Shown here in pieces: positions 41,901 to 52,561 of a DNA stretch of 64,000 nucleotides. The notes beneath the pieces were generated by a model. That model was not told the origin of the DNA and ran no database searches. It worked only from the letters and a program-made list of their open reading frames with translations. The DNA is from Pelagomonas calceolata. Taxonomy: Eukaryota > Sar > Pelagophyceae > Pelagomonadales > Pelagomonadaceae. The DNA is taken from positions 1,550,001-1,614,000 of the forward strand of contig CAKKNE010000004.1 of the NCBI GenBank assembly GCA_918797485.1, read 5' to 3'. How positions within the stretch are numbered: the first letter of the stretch is position 1; the number at the start of each line of letters is the position of its first letter. The position numbers and the translations under genes are program-made.

Positions 41901-44900
41901 AAGGAAAGATAGAAAGCAGCTACATTTCTTCAATCGGAAGGATTTTTGTCTCAATCACTTGGCTATTGCTGCGAAAATCTAGCAGGATCCTTAGCTTATC
42001 AGAAAGCTCGTTCAGATCAGACGGTGTTGCGCACAGGGTGCGCGTGTTGTCAGCAAAAAGGTTATGGAGATACTCGAGCCCTTGAGAGGCATTTTTGTTG
42101 AGCAATCCAAGCAGATTCCTTCGCCATTGCTGACAGTGTGAGATCAATTGTTCCTTCAAAAGGGCACAGTCAAGTTGTACGAAGTTTACTACGTGGGATA
42201 TATCTTCGTGTTCAATCTTGGTTTGCTGGTTTCTGTATTTGGTGACATCATCGTCGTAGTGTTTTAGACTCCTGTTTGCCTTCGCATAGCGACGAATGTA
42301 TGCCTCTTTGTCCATTTCCCACAGTGTTTTGTACCTTTCCCAGTAGCTGCGACGGAAAATTGAGTCACATACAATAACAAATAATCGCTCAAGGTGAATC
42401 TCTTAGTATTGATCGACACCGGATATAAGACCCTAGGTGCCTTTGAAGTTCAGTGGCAGCCAAGGACATTCCATTCATGATTTGAACAACTATTTTAAGC
42501 ATGTCTTCATCATTTGAAATGGTAGAGTAAAACGACCGATGGCGTTTGGTCAGAGCACTACAGTCACTTCTGTCATTAGCAACAGAAGACTGCTTCACTG
42601 TCTCAGGCGAAAGGATGTCGCAAAGCCGCGGAACTACAGCAATAGTAGAAATGAGCTCTTTGGCGACTATGTTAACAAGATGGGTCAAGCTTATCATGGT
42701 TGGTTTGTAGTCAATGCGACCATTTTCGAGCACTAATTTGAGACAAAATAGAGTCTGCGGTTCTGACATGGCATCACCATTGATAGCACGACTGAGCGCT
42801 TGAAGACTCCTCTTGACCGCCTGTCTCAAGGCTGCTTCGACCTGGCTGTCTATTTCCTTGACAAACTCGCGCCACTCACGTAGCACTTCTGAGGTGCCAT
42901 CACAGAAATTCGTGAATATTGCACGCAGTTCCAATTGGGTAATCTCATGACTTTGTTGCAAGCGTCGTTTCATTTCGGTCCTGCGAGCAGCTTGCGTTGC
43001 CTCAAAAATGTCATGAGCATAAGTAACATTCTTGTCTATTTGCAAAAGGAGCATGGAGGATGCAAGCCGGCACTGATGCGATATTCTTTGCTTTCCTTCC
43101 TTAAAACGACGCACGATTGCATATATTTCAGCGCAATGAGCACAACAATCGTTGACATAGTGCTCAATAATACCCTTGCTCACCCAAGTCAATTTCTGTA
43201 GCCCCTGATTAATGCGTTTATCGAGTTTGCGGATGTGATCTGAAAACAAGCGACGTTCTACAGCACTTAGATCACACAGGATCTTGTTATAAGCATCTAC
43301 AATCCGCATTACATGTTCACGCATTGCATTAAACTTTGCTTTTTGATTATAGAGATCATGGGCGTGGTATGGAATTGAAAACTCACCGTGAAACTTTTCC
43401 CAGTATTGCACCTCCGTGAACAGAGCAAGCAAATCCTGGTCAAAGTTGCACTGTAGAAAGACTCCTTTGACATTAAAAGTAGAGACTGCGAGAAATTCTC
43501 TTTCTGTGGTGTCCGTGTGGTTAGTTCTTTTCATCAGGGGCTTGTCAAGTTTTGCTTGCAATGTTGAAGAGTCCAGTGCCCCCATAGAACCAACCCAGTT
43601 CTTGTAACAACCAGCCATATACTCGTCCACTACGCCCATCAATGCCTTGTAGGCGATTTCTGCTTCTTTAGTTTCGCTTGTAGGCATGAAATACCTGAGA
43701 AAGCCAAATTTCAAATATAACTGGGCGCTATAAAAGTCACAGGCAGCACGTTGCGGCTTGGAGGAGAGACCACGAGTGTTCTACGTTTTGTGCCAGAGCC
43801 GTAGCCCATAGGGCAGATCCTGCCCAGCGCGGCTCATCGTTGCGCAGAGGTGGTGCTCTGCGATTTTCATCAAATTCACGGCGAACCTCTTCTACATCAT
43901 GAATAAAAAGAAGATACAAATCGCTGTTTTTTTTTTCCACGCAGCGCTTAATTGCATCTCGCTTGGCAAGTGATTGGAAAATTTGGAGTACTCCAACTGC
44001 CTCAGCCATACAATTGACTCCTTCAAATGACGCGCTTATCATGTTCGTGTACATGACTTCAAGGTCCTTGACCGAGTTCTTGAAGATGTTAAAGTCTTCG
44101 TGCCAATGGCTAAGTCTTACGTCAAGAATCTGGTACTTGAGGTCACATAAACGGCTTATCTGATTATCAAATTGGTTCTGAATTGCGACGAGCGACTTAG
44201 TAACTTCCTGACCACGCAAGCCCTTAAAAAACGAAACAGAGTTATCCCCCGCCGTGGTGTATGACTTGCGCCGAAACTGAATCTGACCCTCGCAGACTTC
44301 TAAAAGGTCACGGCATCTCTGGACAAAGGCATCAGTTTGTGCAAAAATAGACGTTGCATCAAACGTCCAGTGCAGCTCCGGCGAGCTTGGATAGGCAAGA
44401 CGAATGGCGGCGGCAGTGCGATAGTACAGGCATTTCCACAGAACACCACACTGAATCGACTCTTTTAGCGCAACCTGAGGACAGCATCGTGATGTAAAAA
44501 ATGCAACGGTCGGAGGGACACCGTCAGTAGAACCATAGAAGCCTTAATGTTAATGCTGTCCGCATACAAGATATCACTCAGTGATACTCGTGTGCGGCAA
44601 CGGGAAATTATTTCATGTGAAATTTTGCGTAGCAAACTGGCAAGACGCTCAGGATACTTGTTGTTATAATAACCTATCAGCATCAATAAATGAGGAACTT
44701 AGGTTCCAATACGTAAAGCAGTTGACAGAGAGGTAGATACCAGACAAGGTCCATATCATGCGAATGTGCCCGAGAAGCTCAGGAAGAATGCAGCATATGC
44801 CTAACAAAAAGATCGCCCAAACGACAAGAAGGCTCGCCACTTACGAGCGGGATCAGCGCTTGCAAGGATCTTGCAAGACGTGACAAGGTTCTTGAGAAAG

Positions 44901-45748
44901 TTTACATTATCATTTGCTTCGACGGAGTTCTCATGGATCCTCCTAGCGAGGGATAGGAAACGCGCCAGGTATGAGGACTTTGACGCCTCAAGAACGCAAA
45001 CAACACGGCAGACATCTGCTCTTTGAAGTTGCTGTAATATTCCACAGAGATCTTCCTTGCGTGTGCACCAGAATTCAATTTCCTCGAGTGGACCCGACAC
45101 CTCAGTATGATAATGACTATCCTGGCTATTCACCACCCCTTTGATTTGACGAGTCCAATTGATTACAATGGATTCCAATTGTTGCACTAACTCCTTGTTT
45201 TTTGCAGCAGTAGGTACACTTGGAAGGAACTTTCCAGATGGCAAGTAAAGAACCGTTTTTCTGGAGGCTGCAAAAGTAGATTCGGTAAGTGAACCCATGA
45301 ACCTGTGCACATGACCAGATAGATCCCTTTTTACACTCTCGGGCCAGGTGCTGGATTCAAATAATTGTGGGCCAAAGACTTGTCCCATTGCCTCAAGTAG
45401 CGACTGCATAGCCGTCCCGCGCGACAACATTCCATGATGGATTGACATGTCGATATTGTTCAATCTTATTTCCTCGGAGCGAATGAAGTAGTAAAGCTTC
45501 TCGCAAGATGTTGCTTCTGTGTCAAGAGTCGCTGAGAAGTGCAGCTTGCCGTTCGACATGTAGCACAAAAGCTGACATAGTCGTGGATTATTCAGGAAGG
45601 CTGCGGCTTTTTCTTCGTGCTCGACTGACCACAAACCTACATCGTATCCCGGAAGCTGGATGTGCCCTTGAAGCCACGAAATCATCTGTGAAACCAAAGA
45701 TTAGCGGGCGTATTTTTTGGTTCAATCACATACCTGTGCGCGCAGCAT
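29976..45748 (-). CDS. DNAH2: Axonemal dynein heavy chain, DNAH2 (inner-arm I1/f beta) type
   Basis: The motor subunit drives ciliary beating. About 25 short-intron exons run from about 45748 (in-frame ATG; the true start may lie upstream) to TAG at 29976. The tail (45.7-40.5 kb) has [24 protein letters not shown] and [17 protein letters not shown]1 at ~39.4 kb has [13 protein letters not shown], then a spliced [23 protein letters not shown]2 (~38.3 kb) has [18 protein letters not shown]3 (~37.25 kb) [15 protein letters not shown] and AAA4 (~35.9 kb) [17 protein letters not shown]. The stalk coiled coil and microtubule-binding domain span about 35.3-34.0 kb. AAA5 has [18 protein letters not shown] at 33.8 kb. 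The C-terminal domain has [10 protein letters not shown] and [20 protein letters not shown], which point to DNAH2 over other classes. The last 35 residues fit less well, so one more intron may be hidden there. Confidence 0.9.
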
Positions 45749-46043
45749 CGCAGTATTGCATGCCGGGCCGCGCTCGTTGACCAGAAAGATACAGGGTACA
45801 TGTATACGGTACCCGAACCGCTGGGCTTTATATACTAGAACCCTTCTGAAATGCCCCGAGCACTTAAAATTTCGAGCAAGTATTCAGGCCGAATACTTAG
45901 AATGGGACCGGAGCACTGACCGAGCACTCGCCAGGGAGCTGCGTGCCGCCTCCCTAGTTGTGTATATCCTCTACTCTAGGCTACTACCGTCTACTAATCC
46001 GTCGAACGTATACCGCTGAAACTTAGCTACTCTCCCTTGTTTC
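45749..46043. promoter_or_regulatory. Divergent promoter region dynein / 14-3-3
   Basis: Divergently transcribed genes face each other across about 300 bp. In the dynein direction the frame stays open upstream (reading ...[18 protein letters not shown]), so part of this interval may be a 5' dynein exon. A TATATA-like string lies near 45830. No regulatory site is proven. Confidence 0.3.
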
Positions 46044-46935
46044 ATGACAATGAATAACACTCGTGAGAATCTCGTTTATCTCGCAAAACTTGCAGAGCAA
46101 GCTGAGCGTTTCGACGAAATGGTTCCGGCCCGCGTTGAGACTCGACCAAATTTAGAAGCTCGCGGAATTCGCCGATCAACGGGCCCGCGCAATTCTTCAA
46201 AATTCGTGGCGAATTTGTTCTAGGCGCGCCTCGGGGTGTTTACTAGAATTTTTTTAGGTCGATCATATGAAATCTGTCGCGAATTACTCAGAGGAGCTGT
46301 CTGTCGAGGAGCGGAATCTTCTTTCTGTTGCATACAAGAATGTCATCGGGTCACGCCGTGCATCGTGGCGCGTAATTTCCTCTATCGAGCAAAAGTCCGA
46401 CTCGGAAAAAACGGCACTGATCACTAATTACAAGAAGAAGATAGAGACTGAACTAGAGACCATTTGTGAGGACATCCTTGGAATTATAGAGAAAACGCTA
46501 ATCCCGAATTCTGCCGGGGATGAAGGTAAAGTCTTCTACTACAAGATGAAAGGCGACTATCACCGGTACCTGGCGGAGTTCCAGAGCGCAGACAAGCGTA
46601 AGGAGTCCTCCTCCAGCGCGCTGGAGTCATACCAGCAAGCATCGCAGATTGCCAATAAGGACCTTCCGCCCACGCACCCTATCCGCCTTGGTCTCGCACT
46701 CAATTTCTCTGTCTTCTATTACGAGATTCTCAATTCGCCAGACCGTGCTTGCCACATTGCTAAACAGGCCTTTGACGACGCCATTGCCGAGCTGGATACT
46801 CTTTCTGAAGAATCATACAAAGACTCTACCCTCATAATGCAGCTCCTTCGCGACAATCTTACCCTCTGGACCTCCGACAACGCTGACAACAATCACGACA
46901 ACAATGCCGATGGTACCGCAGTCCAGGACCTTTAA
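46044..46935 (+). CDS. 14-3-3 protein
   Basis: 14-3-3 proteins form dimers that bind phosphoserine/phosphothreonine motifs on many clients. Exon 1 (46044-46121) gives [20 protein letters not shown] then ERFDEM. A 136-nt intron (46122-46257, GTTCCG donor, TTTTAG acceptor) joins it to [20 protein letters not shown]. Both family signatures are intact: [20 protein letters not shown] and [18 protein letters not shown]. The phosphopeptide pocket (K, R, R-Y) can be followed through [14 protein letters not shown]. The total is about 250 residues, normal for the family, with a short acidic Asn/Asp-rich tail. The donor GTTCCG is not a consensus site, but the splice restores the conserved frame exactly. 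Confidence 0.95.
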
Positions 46936-47882
46936 CTCAGCTTGAAGCGCCAAAAATCAAACCATAAACTATCCCCCAATTTGAGACCAGGGCATGTGAT
47001 TGACCTGCGGTTGGCCCGGCAGATGCGTGCCTCCTCTCTCTAAAGGTTGGAAGCAGGCTCGCGGGCTAATAATGGCGCACTATCCTATACCCCCTGCACC
47101 ATATAAAGCAGGCGCAAAGCCACTGCATGTGCCAGTATTTGGGACTGACAGTCGAGTTCCCCTTCTTTTTCCCTAATAAGGCTGTCGAATCACCTATTGT
47201 GAATAAATAGGTAGTACTAGTTAGTAGGGGGGAAGCTTATGCTAAGTACTAGCTCCTGAGAGTGAGAGTCTGAATCCTGCAACCCGCCGGGGGTCCTGCC
47301 GCGGCGCGCAGCATGCCCCAGCGAGAGCATACCCTGCGCTACACGCCGACCCAAACGTGGCGCGAATCTCCAGTATGCCTTGCTTGCTTTTGGATTTTTT
47401 CCCTTTGTTCAGGACTTGTGAGATCACGAATGGACCATTAGCTGGTATGTTCATACCAAGGTCGGTGAGCATTGCCCCCGAGTCCGACGCTGCGCCAGAG
47501 CCCACAGTATGTTTGAATTAGTCATAACAAAGTTTCGCCCCACCGAAGTACTGCGCAGTCGAATCACGCATTCCAGGCCGGCATCGGGCCTGAATCCCTT
47601 CCCTCCCCCGGCGAGCCTCCCCGCGCGGCGGATGGTGTGTCTGGGTGGCGTTCTTAGGGTCTTCCCTTGGAGCGATTCTCCTGCATGCACCATTTCGTCG
47701 TCCAGGACGGCTTGACTGCTCTCTCCCACTGAACATACTGAACATTGGGAATATTGAATCGATTGCTAGAACTTGAACTCGAAGGCTCAGCCTGAGGTTC
47801 GAGGTTAAGGAACGTCATGGTGTGGTTATCGACGTTCCAGCCATTCACTTGGGTCAAGATTACGGCCAGAAGACCCGACAAG
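46936..47882. other. GC-rich spacer, probably retroelement flank
   Basis: No supported gene was seen. On the minus strand this is the 3' flank of the Copia remnant at 47883, so part may be its 3' UTR or LTR, but I could not identify a terminal repeat. Short open frames at 47242-47745 overlap each other and are not protein-like. Confidence 0.35.
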
Positions 47883-48090
47883 TCACTGGAGTTGATAGCT
47901 GACCGGCGCTTTCAAATAGTTTTGGGTGGCTCGCTCAGATTTATCGAAACCAATACCAATAGCCTGAGCACGGCAGTAATCTTGAAATGTTAGACGTGTT
48001 GATGGCTTGGTAAGCAGATCCGCCGGATTTTGCTGCCCGGGCCATCGATGTGGTCACAATGAGTCGTGGTTGAGCTTGATATTCGCGCCG
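47883..48090 (-). mobile_element. Degenerate Copia-type retrotransposon RNase H end
   Basis: Reading the minus strand from about 48090, the translation gives ANIKLNHDSL, a TGA stop, then PHRWPGQQNPADLLTKPSTR and LTFQDYCRAQAIGIGFDKSE, ending at TGA 47885-47883. The ADLLTKP block preceded by a V/W..Q spacer is the conserved C-terminal end of Ty1/copia polyproteins. The in-frame stop and lack of upstream domains mark it as dead. Boundaries and LTRs are not visible. Confidence 0.55.
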
Positions 48091-48254
48091 CGGGCAGAGC
48101 ACTCCAATTTTCAAATATCGCCCGGCGGCCGCGGCCCCCGGGCCGGGCCGGGGCTGTGGCCTACTAGTAGACACCATGCAGAGCTAGGACCCAAGTAACG
48201 CCGCGTAATTCTTCCTTCTACTAGTCCGACTCACCCTAGTTTGCGGTGGGGTTT

Positions 48255-48835
48255 GGGGGCTCTCACGGCCAGCGCGGAGGCGCATTTGTGCCGCCAGCGC
48301 GTGTGGAGGTCCTAGGAACTCGTCCGCGCCTGGAGTAAAGAGCGCGCGTCGAAAACTAGCCGCCTCGGCGGTCTGCGAGTGCCCAAAAGCTGGTGCTCTG
48401 CGAAGGCCCTAAATCGGCGCACGACTGCGAACAGATCTCCAAATTGCTGGTAGAGAAGCGCCTGACCAACACAAACAGCGCTGCACCTCCAGAAGTCCAC
48501 CAGCTATCCGTCGCCACATGTCAACCCGCGGCCGGTCGGGAGAGCATATTCGGTGAATGTCGATCGCGGGCCGCTTGGGCACCTACCGATAAAATTCGAC
48601 CGGTATGACGTACGTATGCATTCCAGCGGACGTTGGAATGACGCGCCGACGCGCCGCGCCAGTGGAAGGGACTTAAGGCCTGCGACGCCGACCGCGGGAA
48701 GTCGAACTCGTCCTAGAGCGGCCTTTAGGACGCTAGGCGCACTATCATAGGCTATATTCGAATACCAGCGCGGGTGGGGGATTGGGGGCACTCTCTGGTG
48801 CAAGGAAAACCCGCACCACCCCCCCAGCGCGGTGA
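48255..48835 (-). repeat. Dispersed repeat X, copy B (inverted)
   Basis: This is the reverse complement of 17194-17775, with the same ordered blocks (TTCCAACGTCCGCTGGAATG, CGTCCTAAAGGCCGCTCT, CTTGCACCAGAGAGTGCCCC). Small indels break the apparent open frames differently in the two copies, which argues against coding function. Confidence 0.75.
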
Positions 48836-49331
48836 TGCTGGGGGCGCGTCGGCGGCGGCGGCCGGGCGCCCTAACGCCAGTACGAGGGTGGGGGCCGCGG
48901 CCCTGATGCGGAGGGCGGCCGTTAGGAGGGTGTGGACGCCCTTCTCGGGGTCGCCGTCGAGGTTGATGTCGCCGACGGCCGTGACTATGTCCTTGACCGA
49001 GTCGTCGGCCATGTTGTCGTTCGGGGGCGTCGCCGGCGGCGGCGCGGCTCTCGTGGGCCTCTGTGGGCGCCCCCGGGTGGCCCTGGGCGGGCGGGGGGGC
49101 GCGCGCGGGCGCGTGTGTCGATCGGCGAGGGTTTCGCAGATTTTCGCGGGGGCGCCGGTTTCGTGCGTGAAACGGGGCGCGCCGCGTCCCTACGTGGTTC
49201 TGAGGCGGCCTGAGCCTCAGCAGACAGCGATGGATCGCGTAGAGTTGCAACCACGGTGATGCTGGTATGCGAGAGTTAGTAGGGGGATCGAGGACTAGAG
49301 CGTGCGGGTATCAGCGCAGCGCGCTGGCCCT
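48836..49331. other. GC-rich insertion between repeat X and element E1
   Basis: About 495 bp of very GC-rich sequence is absent from copy A of the composite repeat, where the LINE tail and X are nearly adjacent (17185-17215). Overlapping open frames on both strands are expected at this GC content. No domain is recognised. Confidence 0.4.
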
Positions 49332-49340
49332 CCAAGACTA

Positions 49341-51062
49341 GGGGGGGTGACACCAAAATTGGAGCTCGGGTTCTCGACGACGAGCAGTCCCGGGGATTTC
49401 TCCGGAGAGAGGCGTCCAGCCGGCTCGTCAACCAAGCTTCGCGTTTGGGGAGGGCGGATTCGGGACCCTAAATATTGCCGCTTTTGGCCGTCGTCGTGCC
49501 ATTAAGCGCCTCTACCGAACCGCAGGCTGCTCCTACGCAAAAACTTCATCGATGGCGCACCATCAGTGGGTGTTGGTGCCGGCGTAGGAGCAGCCCCGAT
49601 GAAGTTTCGGCACGCCGCGGCTGCGCATGCGGCGGAGATAGTTTCATCGGTCGAGCTTCAGGGTTGGGCCGTTTTTCAAAACGCATGCGCAGCCCGAAAA
49701 AAGTTGTCTAGGAGTTGCCCGATGAGGTTTCGAGCCGCGGCCGCGATTCCTTTTCAGCTATTCCAGCGCTGATAGTCCGCCAGCGGCCGCGCCGCCCGCG
49801 CGGCGCGTCCGAGTCCCGCGAACGACGTAAACGGGGCCAAAGCGGCCACGAGGAGGACGAACGCGTCAAAATAGGTGGTCAAGGCCCACGCATGGTACAC
49901 GAACGAAGTCCTGCGACGCTCCATCTGCCCAGTCGGCCCCCAAATCGCTTCAAAATGGCATTTCGACCTCGTTTTGGCATGTTTTTGCCTCACCACGACC
50001 CGAAATCCCCCTAAGCGCCGGTAAATTTTGTCTGAATGTACCCCATAGAACCCACAGAGAACTACCCCGGGACTGCTGAAGCAAGGCTCATCGAGGTCTT
50101 GCGCTAGAACCCAGCCTGGGGGAGGGGGGCACCCAGGGGCACCCGGTTTTGGCCGGTTGCTTCCGAAGCACCTGCAATCCGGAGAGGCCGTCTGGGGACT
50201 CCTCTGGGGGCACAAAAGCGGCCCTCAACTTTTCGTGGGGATTGGTACGACTGATGCAGCTACTGATGCTAGCGCCCCATTTTAAGACGCCGCGTGTGCG
50301 CCATGCGGGCCTAGCTGCGGAGGCTGCGGCGGTGCGCCGGCCCAAGCACCCCATCGACTACACGAGGGGGCGCCCACTTGGCATTTGATGCGGGCTGCGC
50401 ATAGAACGCGGACGCTGAACTCGGCGTTTTTCCTAAAACGGCAAATCGTTATACGCGGGCGATGAGGCCAAAATCGTCACAATAAGGTCGTATGGGACCA
50501 TACGAGGCACACCGCGGCCTTAGTTTGCTCAGATTGGACCGGTGGTGCGCGTGAAGGCCCGGCCGAGACGTCGAGAGCGTTGTGTACAGCGGGCTGAATG
50601 GCGGCGCTGCAGGGTTGTAGACCTCCGTAGCGGCCACAGACCCAACCGAGGGGTTATGTGCGAGGTCCGAAGCGGCCGAACTACTGCCGGGGGCGATTTT
50701 GACCTTGCATCCCGCGCCGCGGCGGTCACCGAGACACAGTAATCAATCTGTTTTTCTTATGATAAGGCCGCTGCCCTACGCTCGAATGACCCCTCCGATC
50801 ACATGCCTCGTGCACGGATTTAGGCTATCTAGCGTCGGGAGCTAGGTCGGCTGGTCTAGGGGGGTGCCCCCCCCCTGAGCCTCTGGTGCGTAAAGACCCC
50901 ACCCCTCTTTTACGTCGTCAAAGGGGTACCACCCCTCTCTCCTACGTCGTTCGGGGTGCTACCCCTTTTTCCTCCCGAAAAAAGAGAGAAAACGGGTTTT
51001 ATCGAAAAGGGTGCGGGGTCTTTACCCGCCAGCCTGAGCCTGGGGTTAGTGTCACCCCCCAT
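49341..51062. mobile_element. Mutator-like DNA element E1 with 9-bp target duplication
   Basis: The left end is GGGGGGGTGACACC (49341) and the right end GTGTCACCCCCCAT (51049-51062). Exact 9-bp direct repeats CCAAGACTA flank it at 49332-49340 and 51063-51071. The first ~775 bp are the inverted counterpart of element E2. About 770 bp near the right end are private to E1 and include the nested element E3. No transposase was recognised. A minus-strand frame at about 50115-49770 is shared with E2. The 9-bp duplication suggests the Mutator (MULE) superfamily. Confidence 0.82.
50883..51032. mobile_element. Nested 150-bp MITE E3 with 9-bp target duplication
   Basis: The left end CTGGTGCGTAAAGACCCC and the reverse complement of the right end (CTGGCGGGTAAAGACCCC) form an 18-bp TIR with two mismatches. 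Exact 9-bp direct repeats CCTGAGCCT flank it at 50874-50882 and 51033-51041. Inside are two to three copies of a ~30-bp unit (CCACCCCTC...TACGTCGT). It lies inside E1, so it inserted later. Confidence 0.8.
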
Positions 51063-51084
51063 CCAAGACTAAGCAGCTAGACTA

Positions 51085-51879
51085 GGGGGGGTGACACCAA
51101 CCCCAAACCGGTTCTAGCGCAAGACCTCGATGAGCCTTGCTTCAGCAGTCCCGGGGTACATGTAGTTCTCTGTGGGTTCTATGGGGTACATTCAGACAAA
51201 ATTTACCGGCGCTTAGGGGGATTTCGGGTCGTGGTGGGGCAAAAACATGCCAAAACGAGGTCGAAATGCCATTTTGAAGCGATTTGGGGGCCGATTGGGC
51301 AGATGGAGCGTCGCAGGACTTCGTTCGTGTACTATGCGTGGGCCTCGACCACTTGTATTGAAGCGTTCGTCCTCCTCGTGGCCGCTTTGGCCCCGTTTAC
51401 GTCGTTCGCGGCACGCACCGCGCGGCCGCTGGCGGACTATCAGCGCTGGAATAGCTGAAAAGGAGCGGGCAGCGCGGGTCGGAACCTCATCGGGTAGCTC
51501 CTAAACAACTTCTTTCGGGCTGCGCATGCGTTTTGAAAAACGGCCCAACCCTGAAGCTTGACCGATGAAAATGGGCAGCCCTTTTTTGATGCGGCGGCGT
51601 GCCGAAACTTCATCGGGGCTGCTCCTAAGCCGGCACCAACACCCACTGATGGTGCGCCATCGATGAAGTTTTTGCGTAGGAGCAGCCTGCGGTTCGGTAG
51701 AGGCGCTTAATGGCACAACGACGGCCAAAAGCGGCAATATTTAGGGTCCCGAATCCGCCCTCCCCAAACGCGAAGCTTGGTTGACGAGCCGGCTGGACGC
51801 CTCTCTCCGGACAAATCCCCGGGACTGCTGAAAGAGGCGTCGCCGGAAACCCGAGCTCCATTTTGGTGTCACCCCCCAT
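51085..51879. mobile_element. Mutator-like DNA element E2 with 9-bp target duplication
   Basis: The ends GGGGGGGTGACACCAA (51085) and TTTGGTGTCACCCCCCAT (to 51879) match those of E1. Exact 9-bp direct repeats GCTAGACTA flank it at 51076-51084 and 51880-51888. At 795 bp it is shorter than E1 and lies in the opposite orientation, so E1 and E2 form a large inverted repeat. It holds an open frame on the plus strand (about 51114-51458) homologous to one in E1. Confidence 0.85.
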
Positions 51880-51904
51880 GCTAGACTAAGCACTTAGACT
51901 AAGC

Positions 51905-52130
51905 TCCCCTACCGCGCGGGTTTTAGCTCTCCCGTAGTATCTCAGCTTCAACTCCCATTGACGTCAACCTCAAGTTGAAGTAAGGGTAGTCATAGGTAGC
52001 CACAGACCCCTCTCAGACCTCCACAAACTTACTCCTACTTCTGCTGTGATCTTCCCGACTCGGACGCTTTCCGACGTCTAAGTCACGCGCAAACTAGCCT
52101 GAGGTCAGGTCGGAGGAAGTAAGATTTGGA
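51905..52130 (-). repeat. LINE 3' UTR, copy B (inverted)
   Basis: The reverse complement of this stretch matches 16961-17185 in order: TTCCTCCGACCTGACCT, GTTTGCGCG, GACTTAGACGT, GGAAAGCGTCCGA and AGCTAAAACCCGCGCGGTAG. It is the 3' tail of the same LINE family. Together with repeat X at 48255-48835 it forms a composite copy interrupted by E1 and E2. Confidence 0.75.
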
Positions 52131-52561
52131 CGCATCCTCCATGAGCCCTAATTAAGATAAAATAAATTTCCCTGCGAAGCTTAATACTGCGTGGAGTTCG
52201 ACATTTAGAGAGGGGTCAAGCGCAATAGTCGACGTTGATTTTATCATGATATTTGGCGCAATGCGCGTAAAACCACGCGCCGGCCGAATGGCGGGAAACT
52301 TCTGCTGAGGCGCAGGTTCCGTACTAGTATGCTAAAATAACTTGAATGGGCTGACCAAAGAATGCAATGCGTGAACAAGACGACCATCGGCACACCACCT
52401 CAACCTGGCTTCTAAAATGGGCTGAGCGGCACACCACCCCAACCTGGCGTGCTACGAGAAAGGCCGACAATTCAAGGAACTAACTGTAGATGTACCATTA
52501 ATTTTATAGATTGGTACATACATAATATCAGGCTATATAATATATCGTCTCTCAATCGCCA
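52131..52561. promoter_or_regulatory. Upstream region of BTF3 with a 22-bp direct repeat
   Basis: No gene was seen. CGGCACACCACCTCAACCTG (52388) is repeated with one change at 52427, a 39-bp spacing, about 135-175 bp before the BTF3 start. A TATATAATATAT string lies at about 52534-52545, within 30 bp of the start codon. A promoter role is inferred from position. Confidence 0.35.

Noticed and set aside
48504-49250. 248-codon minus-strand open frame
   Set aside because: It spans repeat X copy B and the adjoining GC-rich block; the equivalent frame in copy A is broken and the product is low-complexity Arg/Pro.
49754-50215. Element E1 minus-strand frame as a host gene
   Set aside because: It lies wholly within a transposable element and is shared with E2; treated as element sequence rather than a gene.
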